Shown here piece by piece: positions 9,608-17,527 of a stretch of DNA of 64,000 nucleotides. This DNA is from an uncultured Bryobacterales bacterium (GTDB lineage: Bacteria > Acidobacteriota > Terriglobia > Bryobacterales > UBA6623), in contig CATOTH010000001.1 of assembly GCA_951813065.1 (NCBI GenBank), forward strand, positions 682,001 through 746,000. The letters run 5' to 3'. The first letter of the stretch is position 1. Every line of letters begins with the position of its first letter. The notes beneath the pieces were generated by a model. That model ran no database searches. It was not told the DNA's origin and saw nothing but the letters and a program-made list of their open reading frames with translations. The position numbers and the translations under genes were made by a program.

Positions 9608-9894
9608 CTACGCTGTCGTGAGTTGCCATTCTCCGATCGCGATGTTCAAGTAGTGTTGACACCGTCTGTGCCCTTGCCACGGGCAGCGGGACGCCCTTCG
9701 CAAGAGCGGGCACAACCCGCGCCGGTCTCTCGCTTCCTTGACTTGTCGGCGGCATATGCAATCGAGTCTGGCGTCGTTGTGGAAGTACAATGCGTCGCCG
9801 TACGCCTCGGAGAGGCAATTGTCGATGGAGTTGCGCAGAGTTAGCTCCAGCCATTGGAGCGAGCCCCAAAACGCTGCGCTGACGGCGGTGTTTC
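9608..9894 (-). pseudogene. Abi-like (Abi_2 type) gene fragment
   Basis: The minus frame between stops reads NTAVSAAFWGSLQWLELTLR, then NSIDNCLSEAYGDALYFHN, matching the conserved front part of Abi-like proteins (WN..LSEAL...L...E..LRN.L...L...YG..WY). After RQVKEARDRRG the expected continuation is lost and the frame ends. Full-length relatives are over 200 aa, so this is a remnant. These families are linked to phage-abortive functions. The flanks show no other part of the gene. The call rests on motif recall. Confidence 0.4.
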
Positions 9895-10492
9895 AGATGT
9901 GCAGGGTGAGGGCATTCGACAAGCTCCCATGGGTGGCACGGAGATTCTTGCTGATACGGTCCGGCGAGAGAGCCCTTTAGTGATTCCAATTCTGCTCGTC
10001 TGGCCCGGAATTCATTTGACATGGTCATGGTCTCTTGCAATAGTTTTCGCGTATGCTCCGGGTCCGCCTCTGCCTCTGGCATGCGCCCGGGGCCCGGCTG
10101 AAGCTGCGGTAAAGAACTGGTTCGCCCAAACACCCATGGCCGCATCCAGCCACCCCGTAAGCATGAAACGGTTGAGGCGCTACAAGCAACGAGCATGCCT
10201 GCCGTCAGTAGCATTGGGGTGAGCGGAGGCGGGCGCAAGATCGGAGTTCTCAGTGGTGGAGAGGGCCTCGGCCCTCCACCTCGTTCTCTAGACGCACGCC
10301 GCTACGCCCTTTCGGGCCCCTTAACGTACCGGGCCGCGGCCCAAGACGCACCGCAAATCGAGCCCCGGCCTCCGGACCGAAGGATTTCAAACGGGCCAGC
10401 TCTTCCCGTCTCCGCTGCAAGGAGGCCGGCAGCGACCTGAGCCCGACGCCATTCTTCCCCACTTCCGGCGGTGGTGGGGTGTCGGTGCGGGC
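9895..10492. other. Gene-free stretch between two gene remnants
   Basis: About 600 bases with no recognisable coding sequence on either strand. Confidence 0.4.
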
Positions 10493-10935
10493 TCAGATCG
10501 GGGCTACCGTGGCGGGCTGACGATCCGGCGGCTGGTGGGCAGGCAATGGCTGCCCGCGGAACTTCGGGAGAGGTGTGTCTCCCTCGCGACCGTGTTTCAC
10601 AGCGGGCATTGAGGCGAGGATGTTGCGGACATGAGTCGCAGCGTTCCGCAACTGCGATGCGACCTGCGTCCGCTTCTGGCAGACGACAGAGACAGGGCGC
10701 TCCAGCTCTCCCGTGACCATGCGGACCGGCACCACCAAGTCGGTATCGTTGGAAACCACCACAGCCGACTCGAACAGACCCCGACCGGCCGGTTGTCGAG
10801 CGGCCGCCATGCGGTCTTAGCTAGAAATCGTCAGGAATGGATCTCGACCTTCGGCAAGGTGGGAAGCGCCTCTAGATGGACCTGCTGTCTGACTGGCGCT
10901 CGAGGATCGAGTTTTCCCAAGGCTTTGCGTGTGTC
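10493..10935 (-). pseudogene. NYN-domain (PIN-like RNase) gene, internally deleted
   Basis: Two minus-strand pieces fit one NYN-domain protein (PF01936). The upstream piece (10831-10935) reads LDPRAPVRQQVHLEALPTLP then KVEIH and stops. The downstream piece (10493-10810) reads SAVVVSNDTDLVVPVRMVTG, ELERPVSVV, then ASQLRNAATHVRNIL. In intact proteins roughly 50 residues including a catalytic aspartate region separate these pieces; here only about 15 codons in another frame remain. The N-terminal YVDGFN motif was not found. The SNDTDL motif with its acidic residues is kept. I infer a deletion plus frameshift. Confidence 0.55.
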
Positions 10936-11075
10936 TCGGCGTCCGGTGCGCGGCGGGAAACCGGCGGCGCACCGCTGGTATCGTGCAAGGCCGGGCCCGC
11001 TACACTGAACCGAGTGCGATGCCCTGACGACGATGCTTGAGTACTGGCCCAAACACCGATCACCAGGATGAAGAA

Positions 11076-11930
11076 ATGTTGGAGCTGATCGGGGCAGGCG
11101 AACCAGCGATCAGGCTCGGTTGCTTCTTAGGCATCTTCGCCCTCGTCGCATTGTGGGAGCTCGCATTGCCGCGCAGACGGCTCACCCACCCGCGCTGGCT
11201 GCGCTGGTACGCCAACCTCGGCATTCTGGCGCTCAATACGGCGCTCGTGCGGCTTCTCGTTCCCCTGGCCCCGGTCGCAATGGCCGCGGTGGCCGGGAGC
11301 CGCGGCTGGGGCATACTCAACCTCGTCGAGCTGCCGTTCTGGCTGGAAGTAGTGCTTGCGGTCGTCGTCCTCGATCTTGTGATCTATTCTCAGCATGTAA
11401 TGTTCCATACGGTGCCCGCGCTATGGCGGCTGCATCGTATGCATCACGCCGATCTCGACTTCGACGTGACGACCGGATCTCGGTTCCATCCGATCGAGAT
11501 CCTCGTGTCGGTGTCGATCAAGATAGCCGCGGTTGCCCTCATCGGTCCGCCCACGGTGGCGGTGATCATCTTCGAAGTCCTGTTGAACGGGACCTCAATG
11601 TTCAACCACGGCAATGTGCGGCTGCGAGCGCGGCTGGACCGCGCGCTGCGCTGGATCGTTGTCACTCCGGACATGCATCGCGTGCATCATTCCGACATTC
11701 CCGCCGAGACCAACAGCAACTTTGGATTCAACCTACCCTGGTGGGACCGCTTGTTCGGAACTTACCTGCCGCAACCGAGTCTCGGGCACGAGCAGATGAC
11801 GATAGGGGTTGACACGTTCCGGGAGCCCGGCGAACTGCATCTGCACAGGATGCTCGTGCAGCCGCTTCGGCGCAACGCGGAGGACGACGCAACCGATCGC
11901 GGTGAGCGAGACCGTGACGGGCTCGCTTGA
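11076..11930 (+). CDS. Sterol desaturase / fatty acid hydroxylase family protein
   Basis: 284-aa integral membrane di-iron oxygenase (PF04116). Three hydrophobic segments precede the histidine clusters QHVMFH (HX3H), HRMHH (HX2HH) and MHRVHH (HX2HH), with a further histidine in RFHP. The family includes sterol C4-methyl oxidases, C5-desaturases and hydroxylases of lipids. The end NSNFGFNLPWWDRLFGTY is typical. ATG at 11076 is chosen over an upstream TTG (11037) because AGGATGAAGAA lies just before it. It is the first of several sterol-type genes running rightward to 25.8 kb, interrupted by an opposite-strand sulfatase and a group II intron. The family is certain; the substrate is inferred only from neighbours. 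Confidence 0.9.
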   Translation: MLELIGAGEPAIRLGCFLGIFALVALWELALPRRRLTHPRWLRWYANLGILALNTALVRLLVPLAPVAMAAVAGSRGWGILNLVELPFWLEVVLAVVVLDLVIYSQHVMFHTVPALWRLHRMHHADLDFDVTTGSRFHPIEILVSVSIKIAAVALIGPPTVAVIIFEVLLNGTSMFNHGNVRLRARLDRALRWIVVTPDMHRVHHSDIPAETNSNFGFNLPWWDRLFGTYLPQPSLGHEQMTIGVDTFREPGELHLHRMLVQPLRRNAEDDATDRGERDRDGLA

Positions 11931-12399
11931 CCCGGCCTTCACCGACCAAGCGATGCCGCAGAGGCGGTCCCGTGTCCTGCCCGTTCCGTTCTTGTCCGAG
12001 GATGGCCCGGGGCGGCCCCAAGATTGTGCTGCCAGTAGTCCTCGCAGAGACCGAGGTCAAACTCCAGATTCTGCCAGAAGGCAACTGGGCAGCGCTCGCG
12101 CTGGACTTCCCGCAGCAGCGGTTCGAAGTAGCGCAGCCGACGCAAGGGCTACGTGGCGGGTCGGCCGATCAACGACATCGACTTGCACACGCAGCCGAGC
12201 AGAATGGCCGAGCAACCTCCCTATGCCCTCAGCGTCTACCCGGGAGCCAAACATCCTGTCGGCCAGCGATGAGTTGTCGTGCGCGGGAATTGTAGATCGC
12301 TTGGTCAACCGACCCTCACGGCGAAGGACATGCTCTGCACTGGATATCCCGACAGCTGCCGTGACCTCAATGCCCCAACGTTGTTATGTACCAGCGTTG
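11931..12399. other. Intergenic stretch
   Basis: About 470 bases between two convergent genes. A minus-strand piece reading LRYFEPLLREVQRERCPVAF (near 12100) looks protein-like but could not be assigned. It may be a decayed gene. Confidence 0.35.
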
Positions 12400-13875
12400 T
12401 CATGGGAGGATCGAGTCGTAGCGCAGTTCGCCACCTTTGATTCGCCGCAGACCGGTAAATCCTGCCGCCGGTCGGGGCGTCTCTTTACCATCATGCTCGT
12501 CGAAAAGCGCCTTGAGCCTCTTGACGACATCCGGATACGAATCGGCCATGTCGTGCTGCTCGGAAGGGTCGGCTTCGAGGTCGAAGAGCATCATGTCCGT
12601 TCGAGCGTCTCCCGTCAGCACGCCCGGGTGCCGCGTGGGGTGGGGTTGCTCAAATGGTGCGATGATCGTGGTGCCGTCGGGCCTACGGAAATTGAACGAC
12701 GTATCGATGTAGCTTTGAATGTTCGCAGGGCCTCGAGGCGGTCCAGGGGCGCGAACATGGAGTTTCCACTTGCCCGACCGCACAATGTGAAGTCGGCCGC
12801 CAACCATCGCCAAGATGGCCTCATGCGGACTGCGAGCGCCAGCCGAGGTCATCAGGGGGAAGATGTCTCGGCCGTCCATGGTGCGGTCACTGGGAAGCGA
12901 GGCGCCGGCGAGCTTCGCGAAGGTCGGGAAGATGTCAATCGAAGCGGCAACTTCCTTGGAGACGAGGTCCGCGGGTATGCGGTCCGGCCACCAGGCGATG
13001 AGCGGAACACGGATTCCGCCGTCCCACGTTCTCCCCTTCATGCCGCGCAAACCGCCGGTAGATCCGCCCCACGAGGGGCCGTTGTCGGAAGTGAAGACGA
13101 CCAGCGTCTTCTGGTCAAGATTGAGTTCCTGCAGCTTCGCCAGGATCTGGCCTACGGACCAATCCAGTTCGCGAATGACGTCGGCGTACAGGTCGTGGGG
13201 AGTGTCGGGCGTGTAAAATTCCTCCGATACGGCGAGCGGCTTGTGCGGCATCGCGTGCGCCAGATACAGAAAGAAGGGCTCGTCGCGCTGCGCTTCGATG
13301 AAGCGCAGCGCTCGCTCCGTATAGCGCTTGGTGAGGGTCCCCTGAACCACGGGGTACTCGACGACTCGGTCACCCTCGACAAGCTGGACAGGGCGCATAT
13401 CGTTCGAGTAAAGGATGCCCAGATAGGAGTCGAAACCTCGCTTGATCGGAAGATACTCCGGGATGTGCCCAAGGTGCCATTTGCCGATGCAGGCGGTGGT
13501 GTAGCCCTGCTGCTTGAGGGCCTGCGCGATGGTAAGTTCGCTGGCGGGCAAGCCGTAGTCATTTACGCCATTGTCCGGAGTCGGGTTGCCGACAACGCCA
13601 TGACGGAACGGATAGCGGCCGGTGAGAATGGACGCCCGCGATGGCCCGCAATATGGCATCGGCACGTAGAAGTCGGTAAAGCGCGCTCCCTCCGCCGCCA
13701 TGCGGTCCAGGTGTGGAGTCTGGAACGACGGATGCCCATAGGAGGCGAGGTCGCCGTAACCGAGATCGTCAGCAAAGATGAGTACAAAGTTTGGCTGATC
13801 GGCACCCTGTACAACACTTGGAACAAGGGTCCCGAGACTCAGAAGTAGGACTACCGAGAAAGCTTTTCCTGTCAC
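12400..13875 (-). CDS. Secreted arylsulfatase A-like sulfatase
   Basis: 491-aa type I sulfatase with a signal peptide (FSVVLLLSLGTLVPSVVQGA). The metal site is ADDLGYGD, the formylglycine motif C76-G-P-S-R80 is followed by ASILTGR, and later come GKWHLG, HKPLA and TSDNGPSWGG. Overall wording is arylsulfatase A/B-like, a group that also contains steroid sulfatase. GTG at 13875 is preferred because AGAGGAAAT precedes it; the open frame extends upstream without signal or similarity. It sits on the opposite strand inside the sterol-type gene set, between the hydroxylase and the reductase. A role on a sulfated sterol is possible but speculative; sulfated polysaccharide is the default guess. Confidence 0.92.
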   Translation of the reverse strand: MTGKAFSVVLLLSLGTLVPSVVQGADQPNFVLIFADDLGYGDLASYGHPSFQTPHLDRMAAEGARFTDFYVPMPYCGPSRASILTGRYPFRHGVVGNPTPDNGVNDYGLPASELTIAQALKQQGYTTACIGKWHLGHIPEYLPIKRGFDSYLGILYSNDMRPVQLVEGDRVVEYPVVQGTLTKRYTERALRFIEAQRDEPFFLYLAHAMPHKPLAVSEEFYTPDTPHDLYADVIRELDWSVGQILAKLQELNLDQKTLVVFTSDNGPSWGGSTGGLRGMKGRTWDGGIRVPLIAWWPDRIPADLVSKEVAASIDIFPTFAKLAGASLPSDRTMDGRDIFPLMTSAGARSPHEAILAMVGGRLHIVRSGKWKLHVRAPGPPRGPANIQSYIDTSFNFRRPDGTTIIAPFEQPHPTRHPGVLTGDARTDMMLFDLEADPSEQHDMADSYPDVVKRLKALFDEHDGKETPRPAAGFTGLRRIKGGELRYDSILP

Positions 13876-14075
13876 CTGTATTTCCTCTGCTCGTTGGTGC
13901 ACGCCTAACCAGCGGACCCGCCTCGTGTCATAGCCGCTCCCGAGATGGCGGGAACAGCAGTCAAGAAACCTCGTCGTTGCCCGTCTGGGGGGTCCTCGCT
14001 TCTTCGCGGGAGGAGCCCGAAAGGAATGATAGCGGAGACGGCTCGAGTGGCCGCCCAACGGCACTCGCTTCCATG
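13876..14075. other. 5' exon side of the group II intron
   Basis: About 200 bases between the sulfatase start and the intron 5' end. No gene is seen. A hairpin lies immediately before the insertion point. Confidence 0.4.
14044..14067 (+). repeat. Stem-loop just upstream of intron insertion site
   Basis: CGAGTG-G-CC and GGCACTCG can pair around the 7-nt loop GCCCAAC with one bulged G. The hairpin ends eight bases before the intron 5' end. Group IIC-type introns prefer to insert after terminator-like stem-loops, so this may be the target structure. No T-run follows, so it is not a classical terminator. Confidence 0.4.
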
Positions 14076-14482
14076 GTGTGCCGAGCATGTTCGACAGCTT
14101 GAGGGTGAAAGTCCCTTGGATAACCTGATGGAGGTGAAGTCCTAGCAAAGCGCAAGGGCGTCGTCGCGAGGCGGGGTCTGAAGGAAGCGTAGAGCAAAGG
14201 CGCGAGCCGATGAACAAGAACCGGATACGAGGCATACGGCGTCGGACGAGTCGGCCATTGACGACGAAGTCCAGATCCATCAAGGGCGCTGGTTGTAAAT
14301 CCGGCGGTTGTGCGCTGAAGGCTGTCGAACTTACCTCGGGAGGTCTGCCGTCCGTCCGGGATTCCGGACTGAGGGAGGAGTAATCCGACCTGACCGGACG
14401 GCAGAAGTCAGCAGACGGCATAGTAGGCCCGCAAGGGCCGAAGGCCGGAACGAACGGAGAGGCAAGTAGGACGGCGTTTCTC

Positions 14483-15862
14483 GTGAGCGGAAAGCGGCAG
14501 AACATCCAGCTAGTGCTGGCCTTCCCAGTCGATGGAAGGGGTGAAGCCCCGGAAGTGGCAGGGGAAGGGACCGAACCGCACACGGCGGGACGACGAGACG
14601 AAAGCCCGGCTACAGACGAACAGTGGATGGAGCGAGCCTGCGAGCGGAGCAACTGCAAGCGGGCGCTGGCACGAGTCCGGGGGAACCGGGGGAGTCCGGG
14701 GGTGGACGGGATGACCGTCGACGAGCTACCCGGGCACCTGCGGGAACACTGGCCAGCCATCCGGGAACAGCTGCTGAGCGGGACCTACCGACCGCAGCCG
14801 GTGAGACGGGTGTACATCCCGAAGCCGGGCGGGGGCAGGCGCAAGCTGGGCATACCGACGGTGCTGGATCGATTCGTCCAGCAGTTGGTGGCCCAGGTCC
14901 TGCAGGAGCACTGGGACCGGACGTTCTCCGAACACAGCTACGGGTTTCGCCCGGGGCGTTCGGCGCATCAGGCGGTCGAGGCGGCGCAGCAGCAGATGGC
15001 TGCGGGCCGGCGATGGGTGATAGATCTTGATTTGGAGAAATTCTTCGATCGAGTGAACCACGACCGTTTGGTGGCCCGGATGGCCCGACGGATCAGTGAC
15101 AAGCGGATGCTGAAGCTGGTCCGGGCATTCCTGACGGCCGGTGTGATGGAGGACGGGCTGGTGAGCCCGGTGGACGAGGGGACCCCGCAAGGGGGCCCGC
15201 TCTCACCCTTGTTGTCGAACATCGTGCTCGACGAGCTGGACCGGGAGCTGGAGCGCCGCGGGCTGCGGTTCGCACGGTATGCGGATGACTGCAATATCTA
15301 TGTCAGCAGTCGCCGCGCCGGGGAACGAGTGATGGAAAGCGTGACGCGATTCATCACCGGGACGCTCCGCCTGCGGGTGAACCAGAACAAGAGCGCGGTT
15401 GCGCGGCCGTGGGAACGGAAGTTCCTAGGCTTCAGCCTCACGGCACACCGCAAGCCGAAGCGGCGGATTGCACCGCAAGCGGTGCAGCGGTTTCGGCGGC
15501 GGGTGCGCGAGCTGACGCGACGGACTCGGGGCGTGAGCCACGAACGGATGGTCGAGGACGTAGCCCGCTATTGGCGGGGATGGCTCGGCTATTTCGGGAA
15601 GTGTGAGACGCCTTCAGTGCTGGCAAGCTTGGAAAAATGGACCCGGAGGCGGCTACGGTCGGCGATTTGGAAGCAATGGAAACGAGGGAGACGGAGGTAT
15701 GCTGAGCTACGCCGACGGGGCGTGAACGTGCAACTGGCCGCCAAAGCGGCTGGCAGCGCGCACGGACCTTGGCGCTTGGCGAACAGTCCTGCACTCGCTC
15801 TGGCCCTACCGAACGCCTATTTTACTGCGCTGGGACTGCCGAGCCTCCATGTTCGGACATAG
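14483..15862 (+). CDS. ltrA: Group II intron reverse transcriptase/maturase
   Basis: 459-aa intron-encoded protein that splices and reverse-transcribes its host intron. The reverse transcriptase domain (about residues 70-300) shows GVDG, YIPKPGGGRRKLGIPT, YGFRPGRSAHQA, the IDLDLEKFFDRVNHD segment, GTPQGGPLSPLLSNI and the catalytic Y266-A-D-D269. The maturase-specific X domain follows (about 330-430), with WRGWLGYFG and LRSAIWKQWKR. The end GPWRLANSPALALALPNAYF is standard for this subgroup. There is no C-terminal HNH endonuclease domain, so mobility would rely on nicked or single-stranded targets. The start at 14483 is an alternative codon (GTG), and nearby alternatives cannot be excluded. 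Confidence 0.94.
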   Translation: MSGKRQNIQLVLAFPVDGRGEAPEVAGEGTEPHTAGRRDESPATDEQWMERACERSNCKRALARVRGNRGSPGVDGMTVDELPGHLREHWPAIREQLLSGTYRPQPVRRVYIPKPGGGRRKLGIPTVLDRFVQQLVAQVLQEHWDRTFSEHSYGFRPGRSAHQAVEAAQQQMAAGRRWVIDLDLEKFFDRVNHDRLVARMARRISDKRMLKLVRAFLTAGVMEDGLVSPVDEGTPQGGPLSPLLSNIVLDELDRELERRGLRFARYADDCNIYVSSRRAGERVMESVTRFITGTLRLRVNQNKSAVARPWERKFLGFSLTAHRKPKRRIAPQAVQRFRRRVRELTRRTRGVSHERMVEDVARYWRGWLGYFGKCETPSVLASLEKWTRRRLRSAIWKQWKRGRRRYAELRRRGVNVQLAAKAAGSAHGPWRLANSPALALALPNAYFTALGLPSLHVRT

Positions 15863-15875
15863 CTTAACCGGTCGA

Positions 15876-15947
15876 ACCGCCGTATACGGACCCGTATGTA
15901 CGGTGGTGTGGGAGGGGTGGAGCCGTGAGGCTTCCCCCTATCCCGAT
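15876..15947 (+). ncRNA. Group II intron domains V and VI
   Basis: Domain V (15876-15907) folds as a 9-bp stem ACCGCCGTA/TACGGTGGT, a 2-nt TG bulge on the 3' side, a 4-bp stem TACG/CGTA and a GACC loop. CGC lies at the stem base, where the catalytic triad belongs. Domain VI (15908-15947) is a hairpin pairing GGGAGGGGTGGAGCC with GGCTTCCCCCTATCCC around GTGA, with an A in CTATCC that can serve as the branch point. The element ends in GAT. Confidence 0.8.
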
Positions 15948-16287
15948 TTGAGTGGTGCGGGATTGGGAGCAGTCGTCCAAGAGCGTGACTCAGCGACACT
16001 CACAATTGCTTTCGACCCGCCTCGAAAACCCTTATCATCCATGGCTCGATTTGTCATGGCCGGCAAGGGCAGGTCTCCTTGAAGCGCCCGTGTCTACGGA
16101 GCGCTTTGGCGGGGTCCGCCATCGCGCCACCAATCGGCGTCGCTTGGACCAGAGCAAGATGCCGCGCCGCCCGGGGGCGACCGTTCGAGTTTGACGGCTG
16201 TCGGTTGTACGGGTATCGTTAGGCGAATCCGGTGCGACGCGCTGCCCCTTCTCCGCCAATCAAATCCATCAAGCTGCTGAGGACACC
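15948..16287. other. 3' exon side of the intron, upstream of sterol reductase
   Basis: About 340 bases without a gene. It probably carries the promoter of the reductase at 16288. No confident promoter boxes were seen. Confidence 0.4.
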
Positions 16288-17379
16288 ATGTCCGGCCTAA
16301 CCACTTGGCAGGCGGTCACCGCATTTCTGACTCCGACAGCCGTCTTCGCCATCCTCCTCGCCCTGCACATCGTTATCCCCGCCCGTCGCGTCGACGGCTA
16401 CGCGCGAGTGACGCCAAACCGATACCGACTCAACGGTCTCGCCGTCTTTGTCTGCGCCCTCGTCATCTGGTGGTTGGAACTGGCCTTCGCCCCGCTCGAC
16501 TGGCTGTGGCTGGCGAAGTGGCACGCGCTCGCCGGGGCAGTTGCCTTGAGTGTGGTCCTCACCGTGTGGATGGTCCGGCGCGCCCCCGCAGACGACCGCA
16601 GCCTGCTGGTCCAGTGGATCGAAGGCCGTTCCCGCAATGTCCACTTTCGCGGTGACGTCGATGCCAAGATGTTCATGTACATCTTCGGTGGCACCTACCT
16701 CGCGCTGAACGCCGTCTCGAGCGCCGCATATCATTACGGCGAATACGGCCAGGCGGCGAACGTCGGTTTGTTCCTGCACTCGGCCATGTGGGTGTGGTTC
16801 GTGGCAGACTACTTCTGCTTCGAGCGCGTTCAGCTCTTCACTTTCGACATCATCGAGGAACGCGTGGGCTTCAAGCTCATCGTCGGCTGCATTGCCGTCT
16901 ATCCCTGCCTGTATCCGATCGCGCTCTGGGGAACGGCCGATCTGGCGAGACCCGACATTGATCCGTCGTGGGACCCGCTGTGGCTTGGAGGTTCGGCGGC
17001 CGTGTTCCTTCTCGGCTGGGTGATCACGCGCGGCGCCAACCTCCAGAAGTATGTGTTCAAGCGGTTCCCCGAGCGTCCGTTTCTCCGGTTAGTGAGGCCG
17101 GTCTCGATCACAGACGGGGAGCGCAAGATCCTCTGCAGCGGGTTCTGGGGTGCTGCCCGGCATATGAACTATACGGGTGAGATCCTCGAGGCACTCGGCA
17201 TGTCGCTGGCGCTCGGACACTTCACGAACGCGTGGGCCTGGGTCTATTTCGTCTACCTGACGATCTTCTTTGTCATCCGCGAGCGCATCGACGACGGCCG
17301 GTGTGCCGGCAAGTATGAAGAACTGTGGGCGCAGTACCGGGGCAAGGTTCGGTATCGTCTCGTACCGGGGATCTACTGA
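16288..17379 (+). CDS. ERG4/ERG24-family sterol reductase-like membrane protein
   Basis: 363-aa polytopic membrane protein with about eight to nine hydrophobic segments. The C-terminus carries the hallmark of sterol C14- and C24-type reductases (PF01222): GFWGAARHMNYTGEILEALG, a further membrane span, then RERIDDGRCAGKYEELWAQY and RLVPGIY. In eukaryotes these enzymes reduce sterol double bonds with NADPH at this C-terminal region. Bacterial members are known from sterol makers and from host-associated bacteria such as Coxiella. Which double bond is reduced here cannot be told. It is flanked by the sterol-desaturase-family gene and a Rieske oxygenase, giving a strong sterol theme. Start is ATG at 16288, preceded by GAGGACA. 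Confidence 0.87.
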   Translation: MSGLTTWQAVTAFLTPTAVFAILLALHIVIPARRVDGYARVTPNRYRLNGLAVFVCALVIWWLELAFAPLDWLWLAKWHALAGAVALSVVLTVWMVRRAPADDRSLLVQWIEGRSRNVHFRGDVDAKMFMYIFGGTYLALNAVSSAAYHYGEYGQAANVGLFLHSAMWVWFVADYFCFERVQLFTFDIIEERVGFKLIVGCIAVYPCLYPIALWGTADLARPDIDPSWDPLWLGGSAAVFLLGWVITRGANLQKYVFKRFPERPFLRLVRPVSITDGERKILCSGFWGAARHMNYTGEILEALGMSLALGHFTNAWAWVYFVYLTIFFVIRERIDDGRCAGKYEELWAQYRGKVRYRLVPGIY

Positions 17380-17527
17380 GCGCGACTCGAACCGCCGGGC
17401 CGAACCGCTGAACGCTGGTGAACGTAGTCGATGAACGTGCCCTCTTCGCCAACTCGTTCTGCCATCGAGTTCTGGACGAATTCGGGCTTGAACCTGGCAG
17501 CGAATTCGTTGCGAATGTCAGCCAGCG

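Larger units (their letters stand above)
14076..15947 (+). mobile_element. Group II intron with its own reverse transcriptase
   Basis: About 1.87 kb. The 5' end starts GTGTGCCGAGCATG, fitting the GUGYG consensus, and is followed by a domain I-like leader (GGTGAAAGTCCC and GTGAAGTCC near 14110-14140). The maturase ORF lies in domain IV. Domains V and VI follow at 15876-15947, ending in CCCGAT, which fits the AY 3' end. The element lies between the sulfatase gene and the sterol reductase gene and disrupts no recognisable gene. Ends are read from consensus, so each may be off by a base or two. The ORF is intact and the ribozyme core is recognisable, so it may be active. Confidence 0.85.

Noticed and set aside
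9324..10238. 305-codon upstream extension of the first sulfatase
   Set aside because: No similarity and no signal at its start; the ATG at 9323 begins a proper signal peptide.
11939..12300. Possible decayed hydrolase gene between the hydroxylase and the sulfatase
   Set aside because: A few protein-like stretches (YALSVYPGAKH, RYFEPLLREV) on both strands, but no consistent frame or family.
11809..13848. 679-codon plus-strand open frame
   Set aside because: It lies antisense to the arylsulfatase, has low-complexity arginine-rich translation and no motif; it is a shadow of the sulfatase codons.
13876..14760. Upstream extension of the second sulfatase through the group II intron
   Set aside because: It crosses intron RNA domains and part of the maturase gene on the other strand; GTG at 13875 with a good ribosome binding site explains the gene.
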